DNA of 43,464 nt from assembly GCF_900188115.1 (NCBI RefSeq), contig NZ_FZNW01000024.1, positions 1 through 43,464 of the forward strand, written 5' to 3'. Both the position numbers and the translations under genes were made by a program. Source of the stretch: Haloechinothrix alba. Its GTDB lineage: Bacteria > Actinomycetota > Actinomycetes > Mycobacteriales > Pseudonocardiaceae. Each line of letters begins with the position of its first letter. Positions within the stretch are counted from its first letter, which is position 1. The notes under the pieces are model-generated. The model saw only the letters and a program-made list of their open reading frames with translations, searched no databases and was not told the origin of the DNA. Below, one piece after another: positions 24,773-33,551 of this stretch.

Positions 24773-25800
24773 CCGTCGCACCTCTCCGCGGTCTGCGCAC
24801 CGGGCAGCGGGACCAACGGGACCTCGACGTTGAGCGACTCGATACCGATCGTGCCGGAGATCCCGCACATGAAGTAGTTGTACCAACCGCCGTAGCTGAG
24901 CACCCGCGTGAACTTCCGCATGTTCACCGGCAGCCGCTCGAGGAGCTCGCCGAGCGTGCCCTTCGACTCGTGCACCGTGTCGGCGAGCTCGCCGAGGGCG
25001 TCGATGTCCTCCCGCAGCGGGGGCCGTGCCTCGGACACGAGCCCGGAGACGCTGTGTGTGAGCTCGCCGAGCGACTCGGTGGCCTCACCGATCGGCTCAC
25101 GGCGTTCGGCCAGCCCCGTCACCAGTGCCTGCGTCGTGTCGATCAACCGCTCCGTCTGTGGCCCGCGCTGGTTGATCGTGTCGAGCACGTGGTTCAGGTT
25201 GGTCACCACCTCACCGATCACCTCGTCCCGGTCGGCGATCGTGGAGGTGACCGACGCCGTGTGGGCGAGCAGGCTGTCGATCGTGGCGCCCTCGCCCTGG
25301 AAGACACTGATGATCTCGGCGGAGAGCTTGTTGATCTCATCGGGATCCAGGGCCCGGAACAGCGGCTGGAACCCGTTGAACAGCTCCGTCAGGTCCAGCG
25401 CGGGTTGGGTGCGATCCACCGGGATCACGTCGCCACGCTCCAGCGACTCCGCCGAGTCGACATCGGTGCCGAGCGAGAGGTAGCGCTGCCCGATCACGTT
25501 CCGGTACTTCACGCTGGCCGTGGTCTCGCCGGGAAGCTCGTGGTCGGTCTCGACCCCGAACCGCACGTCGGCGATGTTGTCGCCTGCGACCTCGATCGAC
25601 TCGACCTGGCCGACGCGCACACCCCGGATACGGACGTCATCACCCTCGCGCAACCCGGAGGCATTCTCGAACCGGGCAGTGTAGCTGGACATCTCCCCGA
25701 AGTTCGCGTTCGCGATCGTCGCCGCGAGAATTCCGGTGAGCAGCCCTGTGACCAGCGCGAACACGACGATCTTGACGAAGGACGATACGAATCCGCTCAT
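24769..25800 (-). CDS. mce4B: Mce4B, MlaD-domain subunit
   Basis: A 343-residue Mce-family protein with a membrane anchor about 8-28 (FVKIVVFALVTGLLTGILAA), MlaD domain about 35-115 (ASGLREGDDVRIRGVRVGQV) and helical domain. The C-terminal YGGWYNYFMCGISG is characteristic of Mce B subunits. ATG 25800 overlaps the mce4A stop by 4 bp. Confidence 0.92.
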   Translation of the reverse strand: MSGFVSSFVKIVVFALVTGLLTGILAATIANANFGEMSSYTARFENASGLREGDDVRIRGVRVGQVESIEVAGDNIADVRFGVETDHELPGETTASVKYRNVIGQRYLSLGTDVDSAESLERGDVIPVDRTQPALDLTELFNGFQPLFRALDPDEINKLSAEIISVFQGEGATIDSLLAHTASVTSTIADRDEVIGEVVTNLNHVLDTINQRGPQTERLIDTTQALVTGLAERREPIGEATESLGELTHSVSGLVSEARPPLREDIDALGELADTVHESKGTLGELLERLPVNMRKFTRVLSYGGWYNYFMCGISGTIGIESLNVEVPLVPLPGAQTAERCDG

Positions 25801-27200
25801 CGCACCTCCACCTTCGCCCCGCGATACAACGGACCGATGAGCAGGCTCGCCCAGTCGGGTACGTCCGCGGGACTCCCCTCGACCGCCGGGGCGGCGAGCA
25901 GCGACAGCAGCCGCTGCTCCATCGGTGAGTTGGCGATGGAGCGGCCGGCAGGCGCCGCACCACCGGAAGAGGACGTGTCCCCGGAGTCCCCGGCGTCCCC
26001 GGAGTCCTCGGAGTCCTCGAAGTCCTCGTAGTCGGCCGCCTCGCTGCCGTCGGGCTCGTGCGGCGGCGGCGGTTTGGTCGAACCGTCGGCGATCGGGCCG
26101 TCCGGCGGGTACTGCGGGAAATGCTCGGGACGGTCGACCTGCGGGTAGCACCTCGGCCCCCGCTTGTCCTCGTACCGCGGCTCGTCCTTACCCGGTTCGT
26201 ACTTGCCCCGGCTGGAGATGAACTCGATCGTGATCCAGTTCTTCCCGTCCCTGAAGGCCTCCGCGGCCGCGTCCATCTGGTTGGCGAACTGGCGCAGCAT
26301 GCACGGGTACTGCGGGGCGTACTTCTCCAGCACGTCCAGGGTCGGCTGCGCCGTGGCGGTGAGGTCGATCAGGTTGTCCCTGTTGACCTCGATGAAGCTG
26401 CGCATGTCGTTCGAGCTGGTGACCACGGTCCGGTACAGGTCAGTGAGGTCCCCGCTCTTCTCGGCGATGGTCTGCGTGGTGGTGGTCGCGGTGGACAGCG
26501 CCTGCAGGAAGTCCGGAGCGGCCTCGGAGTAGATCTCGGACACGTCGGCGAGCCCCTTCAGGTTCTCCTCGAGGTCGGGAAGCGAGTGGTTGAACTCGCC
26601 GAGGTACTCGGACAGCAGCACGAGCGTCTCCCCGAGGTCCTCGCCCCGGCCGTCCAGCGCCGTGGCGACCGAGTTCAGCGCGCTCGACAGCTTCTGGGGC
26701 TCGACGGCCTGCAGTAGCGGCATCACGTTGTCGAGTACCTGCTCCAGCTCGATCGCGTTCTCGCTGCGGTCCTGGCCGATCGTCGCGCCATCGGTGATGT
26801 GCTCGACGCCGTCGCCTGCCAGCGGCCTGCCTTCCGGCAGCTGCAGTGCGACGTAGCGCTCGCCGAACAGCGTCTTCGGCAGCAGCCGGGCCTGCACGTT
26901 CGCCGGGACGAGCTCGAGTTGCTCCGGCCGCAGCGCCAGCTCGAGAGTCGCGCCGTCCGCGCGGGAGGAGATCTCTCTGACCTCTCCGACGACGACGCCG
27001 CGGACCTTGACGTCCGCGCCGGGGCGCATCTGGTTGCCAACATGGCCCGTCTCGAGCGAGACCGTGGCTGCCGTGCTGAACGCCTTGTTGTACATGCCGA
27101 CGGTCACGCCGAAGAACATCGCGATGACGACGAGCAACGCGACCCCGAGCGCCTGGTAGCGCAACCTGGCGAGCAGCACCCTCCGTCTCGTCCCGCTCAT
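25797..27200 (-). CDS. mce4A: Mce4A, MlaD-domain subunit with an acidic insert
   Basis: A 467-residue Mce-family A subunit. Membrane anchor about 16-36, MlaD domain about 42-120 (VGNQMRPGADVKVRGVVVGE), helical domain to about 340. The segment after KRGPRCYPQVDRPEHFPQYP is unusual: a Pro stretch and then an acidic low-complexity run (EDFEDSEDSGDAGDSGDTSS) before the conserved end (about 50 residues). This makes it longer than its partner subunits. The run is encoded by 9-bp repeats. ATG 27200 overlaps the yrbE4B stop by 4 bp. Confidence 0.92.
   Translation of the reverse strand: MSGTRRRVLLARLRYQALGVALLVVIAMFFGVTVGMYNKAFSTAATVSLETGHVGNQMRPGADVKVRGVVVGEVREISSRADGATLELALRPEQLELVPANVQARLLPKTLFGERYVALQLPEGRPLAGDGVEHITDGATIGQDRSENAIELEQVLDNVMPLLQAVEPQKLSSALNSVATALDGRGEDLGETLVLLSEYLGEFNHSLPDLEENLKGLADVSEIYSEAAPDFLQALSTATTTTQTIAEKSGDLTDLYRTVVTSSNDMRSFIEVNRDNLIDLTATAQPTLDVLEKYAPQYPCMLRQFANQMDAAAEAFRDGKNWITIEFISSRGKYEPGKDEPRYEDKRGPRCYPQVDRPEHFPQYPPDGPIADGSTKPPPPHEPDGSEAADYEDFEDSEDSGDAGDSGDTSSSGGAAPAGRSIANSPMEQRLLSLLAAPAVEGSPADVPDWASLLIGPLYRGAKVEVR
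25982..26035. repeat. 9-bp repeats encoding the Mce4A acidic stretch
   Basis: Six consecutive 9-base units related to CGGAGTCCT (plus-strand reading) encode Ser/Asp/Glu-rich tripeptides in mce4A on the minus strand. The variation between units is mostly single-base. Such tracts change length easily by slippage without breaking frame. Confidence 0.7.
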
Positions 27201-28084
27201 CCCGCGATCCTCACCGTCGTCGTCGAGCCCCAGATGGCCAGGCTCAGAAAGAAGTCCAGCACCGCGATCATCACGATGGAGGTCCGAACGGCCTTACCGA
27301 CGGCCACGCCGACCCCGGCAGGCCCACCCCGTGCGGTGTATCCGTAGTAGCAATGCGTCAGGATCACCACCACGCTGAAGATCAGCACCTTGCCGAACGA
27401 CCACACGACGTCTTCCGGGGGCAGGAAGAGGGCGAAGTAGTGGTCATAGGTCCCCGCCGACTGCCCGTACACCCAGATGGTGATCTGTCGCGATGCCACG
27501 TAGGCCGACAGCAACCCCACCGCGTAGAGCGGGATCACCGCGGCCACGCCTGCGAGTACGCGGGTGGTGACGAGGTACGGGACGCTGGGCACACCCATCA
27601 CCTCGAGGGCGTCGATCTCCTCGGAGATGCGCATCGCGCCGAGCTGGGCGGTGAACCCGCACCCCACCGTCGCCGACAGCGCCAGCCCTGCCGAAAGCGG
27701 TGCCACCTCGCGGGTGTTGAAGTACGCGGAGATGAACCCCGTCAGCGCTGCGGTGCCCAGCTGCTCCAGCGAGGAGTACCCCTGCAGGCCGACGACCAGA
27801 CCGGTGAACATCGTCATCCCGATCATCACGCCGAGCGTGCCGCCGATGATGGCCAGCGCGCCCGTCCCGAAGCAGACCTCGGTCAGCAGGCGCGCCATCT
27901 CGCGCGAGTACCGCGCGATCGTGCGGGGCGACCAGGCCAGTGCCCGCGCGTAGAAGGACAGCTGTTGGCCCAGCCCCTCCAGGCCTGCACCGGGACGCGC
28001 GATGATCTCCAGCGTCCTGTCGGAGAGCTCCTCCCGCTCCTCATGCTCGCGCTCTTCCTGCTCGCGCTCCGCCGATGTCGTCAT
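27197..28084 (-). CDS. yrbE4B: YrbE4B, MlaE-type permease
   Basis: A 295-residue permease of the Mce4 importer. It has about five to six membrane segments and the conserved cytoplasmic MlaE loop motif ISEEIDALEVMGVPSVPYLV (about 153-172) that contacts the ATPase. The N-terminus carries a highly charged extension (SAEREQEEREHEEREEL) absent from the minimal fold. ATG 28084 is 4 bp after the yrbE4A stop. It overlaps mce4A by 4 bp. Confidence 0.93.
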   Translation of the reverse strand: MTTSAEREQEEREHEEREELSDRTLEIIARPGAGLEGLGQQLSFYARALAWSPRTIARYSREMARLLTEVCFGTGALAIIGGTLGVMIGMTMFTGLVVGLQGYSSLEQLGTAALTGFISAYFNTREVAPLSAGLALSATVGCGFTAQLGAMRISEEIDALEVMGVPSVPYLVTTRVLAGVAAVIPLYAVGLLSAYVASRQITIWVYGQSAGTYDHYFALFLPPEDVVWSFGKVLIFSVVVILTHCYYGYTARGGPAGVGVAVGKAVRTSIVMIAVLDFFLSLAIWGSTTTVRIAG

Positions 28085-28088
28085 ACGA

Positions 28089-28883
28089 TCACAACGCCTT
28101 CGGTGGAACGACTTGCAGGTAGATGGCCGTCAGCACGACGTTGATCAGGAAGAGCGCGAGGAACGAGATCACCACTGCCTGGTTCACAGCGTCCCCGACG
28201 CCCTTGGGCCCGCCTGCGGGGTTGAGCCCCCGGTACGCGGCGACGACACCCGCGACGAACCCGTACAGCACCGCCTTGAACTCGCTCACCCACAGGTCCG
28301 GCAGCTGCGCGAGCGCGTTGAAGCTGGCCAGGTACGCGCCGGGCGTGCCGCCCTGCATGATGACGTTGAAGAAGTAGCCGCCGAGCACGCCGACCACGCT
28401 GACCAGCCCGTTGAGCAGCACAGCGACCACGGTCGCGGCGAGTACTCGCGGGACGATGAGGCGCTGCACCGGGTTGACACCGAGCACCTCCATGGCGTCG
28501 ATCTCTTCGCGGATCTTGCGGGCGCCGATATCGGCACAGACGGCCGAGCCGCCCGCTCCGGCCACGAGCAGCGCCGTGATCAGCGGGGCCGCCTGCTGGA
28601 CGATCCCGAGCGCGGCAGCGGCGCCCGTGAAGGACTGCGCCCCGATCTGCTCGGTCAGCGAGCCCAGCTGCAGCGCGATGACGGCCCCGAACGGGATGGC
28701 GACCAGCGCCGTCGGCAGGATCGTCACGCTGGCGAAGAACCAGCACTGCTGGATGAACTCCCTGAACTGGAACGGACGGCGGAACGTGCCACGCAGCACC
28801 TCCCACGCCAGCGTGGTCATCCTGCCGACCTGCGCGAGCGCAGCAGAGCCAGGCACCGAGACTCCGGTACCCCTGACGGCCAT
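28089..28883 (-). CDS. yrbE4A: YrbE4A, MlaE-type permease
   Basis: A 264-residue permease partner of YrbE4B. The motif IREEIDAMEVLGVNPVQRLI corresponds to the YrbE4B loop, and several hydrophobic segments follow. ATG 28883 has a very good GGAGGA site five bases upstream; a GTG at 28922 would add 13 residues and lacks support. It sits 75 bp after the SDR gene in the same unit. The Mce ATPase (MceG/Mkl) is not in the window, as usual for mce operons. Confidence 0.93.
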   Translation of the reverse strand: MAVRGTGVSVPGSAALAQVGRMTTLAWEVLRGTFRRPFQFREFIQQCWFFASVTILPTALVAIPFGAVIALQLGSLTEQIGAQSFTGAAAALGIVQQAAPLITALLVAGAGGSAVCADIGARKIREEIDAMEVLGVNPVQRLIVPRVLAATVVAVLLNGLVSVVGVLGGYFFNVIMQGGTPGAYLASFNALAQLPDLWVSEFKAVLYGFVAGVVAAYRGLNPAGGPKGVGDAVNQAVVISFLALFLINVVLTAIYLQVVPPKAL

Positions 28884-28958
28884 CGGCTTCCTCCACGCTC
28901 CTGTCGTGCTGCCCTTCAGCACCGGGCCTGCGCGCCCGCGCCGGGCAGGTCCGGCGAA

Positions 28959-29720
28959 CTAGACCTTCAACGAGTGGGTCGTCGTCACCCCTCCGTCGGC
29001 GACGAACTCCGCCCCCGTGCAGTACGAGCTCTCGTCGCTGGCGAGGAAGACCACGAGGTCGGCGATCTCGTCGGCCTCACCCAGGCGACCCAGGGCGATC
29101 CGCTTGGACAGCCAGCTGGTGTCGAGCTCGATCCCGCCCATAGCATCCTGCACCATCTGTGTGTCGATCATGCCAGGATGTACCGAGTTGGCGCGAATGC
29201 CGTCTTTGCCGAGTTCAAGGGCGGCGACCTTGGTCATCCCCCGGATGGCGAACTTGCTGGCGGTATACGACATCAGCATCGGCACGCCTGCCAGCCCGTC
29301 AATCGAGGAAAGGTTCACGATCGATCCGCCACCGGCCTCTCGCATGGGTTCAACGACCGAACGCATGCCGAGGAACGTACCGGTTTGGTTAACACGGATA
29401 ACGCGTTCGTAATCACTGAGGGTGGTGTCGGCCAGCTCGGCGAAGTGCAGCACGCCCGCGTTGTTGACCAGCACGTTGAGCGTGCCGAAGCTGGCGACCG
29501 ACCGCTCGACGGCCTCGGCCCACTCCGCCTCCTCGGTGACGTCCAGGTGGCAGAACAGCGCCGCATCACCGAGCTCCTCCGCCAGCGCCTTGCCGTCCTC
29601 GTCGTTCACATCGGCGACGACGACGCGCGCTCCCTCTGCGACGAACCGGCGTGCCGCCGCCGCACCCTGCCCCCTGGCAGCCCCGGTGATCAGCCCTACC
29701 TTGCCGGACAGCCGACCCAT
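28959..29720 (-). CDS. Short-chain dehydrogenase, hydroxysteroid dehydrogenase type
   Basis: A 253-residue classical SDR with TGAARGQG at 12-19, NNAG at 86-89, Tyr152 and Lys156 in SYTASKFAIRG, and the C-terminal SSYCTGAEFVADGG. It is related to the SDR at 4698 and to the 3-alpha/20-beta-hydroxysteroid dehydrogenases. ATG 29720 is favoured over GTG 29726 because AAGGGAG is correctly spaced for it. Located between the aldehyde dehydrogenase and yrbE4A in the mce4 polycistron. The exact steroid position oxidised is unknown. Confidence 0.88.
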   Translation of the reverse strand: MGRLSGKVGLITGAARGQGAAAARRFVAEGARVVVADVNDEDGKALAEELGDAALFCHLDVTEEAEWAEAVERSVASFGTLNVLVNNAGVLHFAELADTTLSDYERVIRVNQTGTFLGMRSVVEPMREAGGGSIVNLSSIDGLAGVPMLMSYTASKFAIRGMTKVAALELGKDGIRANSVHPGMIDTQMVQDAMGGIELDTSWLSKRIALGRLGEADEIADLVVFLASDESSYCTGAEFVADGGVTTTHSLKV

Positions 29721-29757
29721 GTTCACTCCCTTACCTGCTCGTCGCTCGCTACCGTGC

Positions 29758-31269
29758 TCACATCAACTCGTCGCCGAGCGGCATCATCACCGTCTTGAGC
29801 TCGGTATATGCCTCGAAGGCCGACTGGCCTCCCTCCCGGCCGAGGCCGGACTGCTTGAACCCGCCGAACGGGGCGTGCGGCTCGAGCTGGAACCCGTTGA
29901 TCCCGACCGTGCCCGCCCGCACACCGCGCGACACACGGAACGCACGCTGCACGTCGCTGGTGAACACACCGGCGCCGAGCCCGTACTCGGTGTCGTTGGC
30001 CAGCCGGATGGCTTCCTCCTCGTCACCGAACGGGACCACAGACAGTACCGGGCCGAAGATCTCCTCCTGCGCGATCGTCGAGGAGTTGTCCACATCCGCG
30101 AAGATCGTAGGCGAGACGAAGTTGCCTGCCGAGTACTCACCCTCGAGGCGCTCCCCGCCCATGACCAGCGTGGCACCTTCTTCCTTCCCCTTGGCGATGT
30201 AGCCGAGCACCCGCTCGAGCTGCTGCTCGTTGATCAGCGGGCTGGCCAGCACGCCGGGGTCGAACGGGTCCCCGAAGGTGATAGCCGAGGCCATACCCTT
30301 GGCAGCCTCGAGGAACTCGTCGTAGATGTCCCTGTGCACCAGTGCCCGGGTGTTGGCCACACAGGCCTGCCCGGACAGCCCCATGGTGACCGCGCCGACC
30401 ACCGTGGATGCCGCGATCGTGACATCGGGGGCGTCGTCGAAGACCACGGCGGGACTCTTGCCGCCCAGCTCGAGGGAGACCCGCTTGAGGGTGCCCGCGG
30501 AGGCCTCGACGATGCGCTTGCCGACGCCCCTGCTGCCGGTGAAGCTCACCTTGTCCACGTCGCTGTGCGTGATCAGCGCTTCCCCGCACTCCTCGCCGGT
30601 ACCGGTGACCATGTTGAGCACACCTGCGGGAAGCCCCGCCTCCGCCAGCAGCTCGACCATGCGCAGCACGGAGTACGTCGCGTACTCGGACGGCTTGAGC
30701 ACGACGCTGCAGCCCGCGGCGAGCGCGGGCGCGACCTTCTGCGCGAACAGCAGGAACGGCGCGTTCCACGGCAGGATCGCGGCGACCACGCCGAGTGGCT
30801 CGCGGAAGGTCATCGTCAGGTGGTCGCCGCCCTGGTAGGGCGGCAGTGTCTGCCCGCCGATCTTGTCCACCCAGCCGGCGTGATGGTCGAAGACGTCGGC
30901 AGCGGCGCCCACCGACGTCGCGTAGATCGACCCGAAGGACAGCGGCACGCTGTTGTCCAGTGCCTGCAACCCGCGCAGCTCGTCCGCGTGCTCGCGCAGC
31001 AGCCGCCCGTACCGCTGCAGCACGGCGATACGCTCGCCCGCGCGTGCCCGGGACCATGTCCCCGCCTCGAAGGAGCGACGTGCAGCGGCGACGGCCGCGT
31101 CCACGTCCGTGGCGCTCGCTCTGGCGAACTCGCCGATCACCTCGCCCGTTGCCGGGTGACGGTGCGTCCACGTGGCACCGCCGTCCGCGGCGCCCCAGTG
31201 ACCGTCCACAAGGAGCTGCCCGGTCCGCACACCGAGCTCGTCCCGGTGCGATAGCACGCTAAGCGTCAT
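29758..31269 (-). CDS. Aldehyde dehydrogenase (NAD-dependent, ALDH superfamily)
   Basis: A 503-residue ALDH. Asn169 (PWNAPF), Glu267 (LELGGKSP) and catalytic Cys303 (GQACVANTRA) are all in place, and the C-terminal PFGGFKQSGLGREGG is typical. ATG 31269 with a GAGGAG site nine bases upstream. It lies between hsd4A and an SDR in the sterol-import operon and two genes after a zinc alcohol dehydrogenase. Together these could turn a terminal side-chain alcohol into the acid that FadD19 or FadD17 activates; this is inferred. Confidence 0.9.
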   Translation of the reverse strand: MTLSVLSHRDELGVRTGQLLVDGHWGAADGGATWTHRHPATGEVIGEFARASATDVDAAVAAARRSFEAGTWSRARAGERIAVLQRYGRLLREHADELRGLQALDNSVPLSFGSIYATSVGAAADVFDHHAGWVDKIGGQTLPPYQGGDHLTMTFREPLGVVAAILPWNAPFLLFAQKVAPALAAGCSVVLKPSEYATYSVLRMVELLAEAGLPAGVLNMVTGTGEECGEALITHSDVDKVSFTGSRGVGKRIVEASAGTLKRVSLELGGKSPAVVFDDAPDVTIAASTVVGAVTMGLSGQACVANTRALVHRDIYDEFLEAAKGMASAITFGDPFDPGVLASPLINEQQLERVLGYIAKGKEEGATLVMGGERLEGEYSAGNFVSPTIFADVDNSSTIAQEEIFGPVLSVVPFGDEEEAIRLANDTEYGLGAGVFTSDVQRAFRVSRGVRAGTVGINGFQLEPHAPFGGFKQSGLGREGGQSAFEAYTELKTVMMPLGDELM

Positions 31270-31315
31270 GTTTCGTATCTCCTCACCTGCGTTGGACCCT
31301 GCCTGCTCGCCGCGG

Positions 31316-32206
31316 TCACGGGAGGTCGCTCACCTCGGTAGCCGCGAACATCCGGTCGGTTGCCCGGCCGTCGAAGTAGCCACCCAGCTGCTCGGCCAGC
31401 TCAGCCGGGTTCCACTGCCCGTCGGCGGCGTCGAAGCGCGCCTCGACCGTGGGTGGCGCCATCAGCGCCACCATCCCCCCGTGCACCACGAACACCTGCC
31501 CGGAGATCCGCTCGGCTTCGGCGGAGGCGAGGTAGGTGACCAGCGGCGTGACGTGGTCGACGGAGAGCGGGTCGATGCCGCTCTCCGGTGCCGGGCCGAA
31601 AACGTCGGAGGTCATCGCGCTCCTCGCGCGGGGGCAGATGGCGTTGGCGCGCACGCCGTACCGCGCCATGCCGCGCGCGGTGGCCGTGGTGAGCGCCGCG
31701 ATCCCGCCCTTGGCCGCCGCGTAGTTCGGCTGCCCCTCGGAACCGAGCAGGAACGCCTCCGATGTCGTGTTGATGACGCTGCCGTACACGGGCGCGCCAT
31801 CCGATTTGGACTTGCCACGCCAGTAGGACGCCGCGTTACGGGAGAGCAGGAAGTGTCCGCGCAGGTGCACCCTGATGACCTCGTCCCACTCCGCGTCCGT
31901 GGCGTTGAACAGCATCCTGTCCCTGGTAATGCCGGCGTTGTTCACCAGGATGTGCAGGCCGCCGAAACCCTCGACGGCCGCGGCGGTCAGCGCGTCGGCC
32001 GTGTCGCGATCGCCGACGTCGCCCGGTACGAAACGTGCCGAACCACCCGCTTCCGCGATCTCGTCGACGACGCCCTTCGCCGACTCGTCGAGGTCGCCGA
32101 CGACGACCGAGGCGCCGGCCCCGGCGAGCGCGAGCGCCTCGGCCCGGCCCAGTCCGCTGCCGGCACCGGTCACGATGGCGACGGTGCCTTCGAGACTGCC
32201 ACTCAC
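31316..32206 (-). CDS. hsd4A: Hsd4A-type steroid 3-hydroxyacyl-CoA/17-beta dehydrogenase (SDR)
   Basis: A 296-residue SDR with TGAGSGLG at 13-20, NNAG at 89-92 and Tyr162/Lys166 in NYAAAKGGIA. ITRDRMLFNATDAEWDEV, VHLRGHFLLSRNAASYWR and the SDHVTPLV region with a C-terminal extension (WNPAELAEQLGGYFDGR) match M. tuberculosis Rv3502c (Hsd4A), which also lies just upstream of yrbE4A. Hsd4A acts on side-chain 3-hydroxyacyl-CoA steroids and can act on the 17-hydroxyl. The start is GTG 32206, overlapping the alcohol dehydrogenase stop (GTGA), so translation is coupled. Confidence 0.9.
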   Translation of the reverse strand: MSGSLEGTVAIVTGAGSGLGRAEALALAGAGASVVVGDLDESAKGVVDEIAEAGGSARFVPGDVGDRDTADALTAAAVEGFGGLHILVNNAGITRDRMLFNATDAEWDEVIRVHLRGHFLLSRNAASYWRGKSKSDGAPVYGSVINTTSEAFLLGSEGQPNYAAAKGGIAALTTATARGMARYGVRANAICPRARSAMTSDVFGPAPESGIDPLSVDHVTPLVTYLASAEAERISGQVFVVHGGMVALMAPPTVEARFDAADGQWNPAELAEQLGGYFDGRATDRMFAATEVSDLP

Positions 32207-33291
32207 GCGATGTTCACCACCTGCCGGATCAGATCGTGGTTGCCCGCACGCAAGACGTTCAACCCGTCGTTGATCTCCTCGAGGGTCAAACGCTTGCTGA
32301 TCATGCCGTCCAGGTCGAGCATGCCCGCTCGCCAGAACTCGATCATCCTCGCCGTGTCCCTGTGCACGTGGCACGACCCGTAGAACGACCCCAGGATCTT
32401 CTTGTCGTGCAGGAAGAGCTCTTGCGCGCTGAACTCGACCATGCTGTCGGCCTTGCCCGCGCCGACGATGACGACGGAACCGCCACGGCGCGTCTGGTCC
32501 CAGGCCGAGCGGATGGTCGCGGACTGGCCCACCACGTCGAAGGCGTAGTCGAACCCGGCCCCGCCCGCGAGTTCCTGGTTGAGCCCGTCCAGCTCCTCGG
32601 GGGCGACCGCGTGGGTGGCCCCGAACTTGCGGGCGAGGTCGCGTTTGGCCTCAACGGGATCCACCGCGACGATCGTGGTAGCACCCGCGATCCTGGCTCC
32701 CTGCAGGACGGAGATCCCCACACCGCCGCACCCGATGACGACCACGCTCGAGCCCGGTTCGACCGCCGCGGTGTTGAGCACCGCACCCACGCCGGTGAGC
32801 ACTCCACAGGCGACGAGGGCGGCGATCTCGAACGGGACATCACTGTCCACCTTGATCGCACCGGCCGCGGGGACGACGAGCTCCTCGGCGAACGTGCCGA
32901 GGCCCGCGTAGCCGAACAGCGGGGCGTCGCCTTGCTGGAAGCGCGGCGAGGTGAAGGCGGCCACCGCGTGCACGGCGCAGAGGTTCGGCTGGCCACGCAG
33001 GCAGTCCGCGCAGGCGCCACACGGCGGGACGAAGGAGACGGTCACGTGGTCACCCGGGGCCAGATGCTCCACGCCGGAGCCGACCTCGACGACCTCGCCT
33101 GCTCCCTCGTGCCCGATCACACCGGGCGCAAGCGCGGGCAGAGTTCCGTCCATGGCGGAGAGGTCGCTGTGGCAGATGCCCGAGGCGCGCACCTTGATCC
33201 TGACCTCTCCCTGGCCGGGCGACACGGTCGTGACGTCGTCGCACAGGTCCAACTCGTCCGCGCCGATCTCGGTCAGCACAGCAGCTTTCAC
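32203..33291 (-). CDS. Zinc-dependent alcohol dehydrogenase (MDR family)
   Basis: A 362-residue medium-chain dehydrogenase. Catalytic zinc ligands Cys40 and His61/Glu62 (GICHSD, GHEGAG), structural zinc cysteines 91, 94, 97 and 105 (CGACADCLRGQPNLC), and the NAD fold VVIGCGGVGISVLQGAR are visible. The start is GTG 33291, with GAGGAGGAG upstream. First gene of the polycistron that continues into mce4. The long leader (about 200 bases) carries two KstR-type boxes at its distal end. A side-chain alcohol substrate is likely but not shown. Confidence 0.9.
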   Translation of the reverse strand: MKAAVLTEIGADELDLCDDVTTVSPGQGEVRIKVRASGICHSDLSAMDGTLPALAPGVIGHEGAGEVVEVGSGVEHLAPGDHVTVSFVPPCGACADCLRGQPNLCAVHAVAAFTSPRFQQGDAPLFGYAGLGTFAEELVVPAAGAIKVDSDVPFEIAALVACGVLTGVGAVLNTAAVEPGSSVVVIGCGGVGISVLQGARIAGATTIVAVDPVEAKRDLARKFGATHAVAPEELDGLNQELAGGAGFDYAFDVVGQSATIRSAWDQTRRGGSVVIVGAGKADSMVEFSAQELFLHDKKILGSFYGSCHVHRDTARMIEFWRAGMLDLDGMISKRLTLEEINDGLNVLRAGNHDLIRQVVNIA

Positions 33292-33500
33292 GTGAACTCC
33301 TCCTCATCGAGGTCGCCGCGTCGGCCTTCTCGTAACTCGGGCGGCTCACCTCAGTCCGGCCACCTGGCCCGGCACGGGCACCCGCATTCTCCGGCGCCGG
33401 GCCACCGGCCCGCGGCGACGGATGCGCGTCGACTCCGCCGTCTCGGGGCGGCTCTCGCCCGCCAACCCGTGAACAGCCCTCCCGGTGCACCACCACGAAC

Positions 33501-33514
33501 TAGAACTTGTTACT
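33501..33514. promoter_or_regulatory. KstR-type operator copy 1 of the mce4 operon (mismatch)
   Basis: TAGAACTTGTTACT keeps the AACNNGTT core but ends in T instead of A. It lies 210 bp upstream of the alcohol dehydrogenase start, paired with another box 23 bp away. The 33292-33551 gap otherwise contains only leader sequence and no convincing gene. Confidence 0.65.
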
Positions 33515-33523
33515 AGCAGAGAC

Positions 33524-33537
33524 TAGAACGTGTTCTC
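33524..33537. promoter_or_regulatory. KstR-type operator copy 2 of the mce4 operon (mismatch)
   Basis: TAGAACGTGTTCTC, one mismatch at the last base. Its start is 23 bp from that of the first copy, about two helical turns, so two dimers could bind on one face of the DNA. On the minus strand it leads into TAGTCT, a possible -10. Confidence 0.7.
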
Positions 33538-33551
33538 GATTTGCACAAGGG

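Noticed and set aside
33050-33490. A GTG-started minus-strand reading frame beginning right behind operator box 1 of the mce4 operon.
   Set aside because: It overlaps most of the start of the alcohol dehydrogenase in another frame, has Arg/Gly/Pro-rich composition typical of out-of-frame GC-rich DNA, and no ribosome-binding site. The region is treated as leader.
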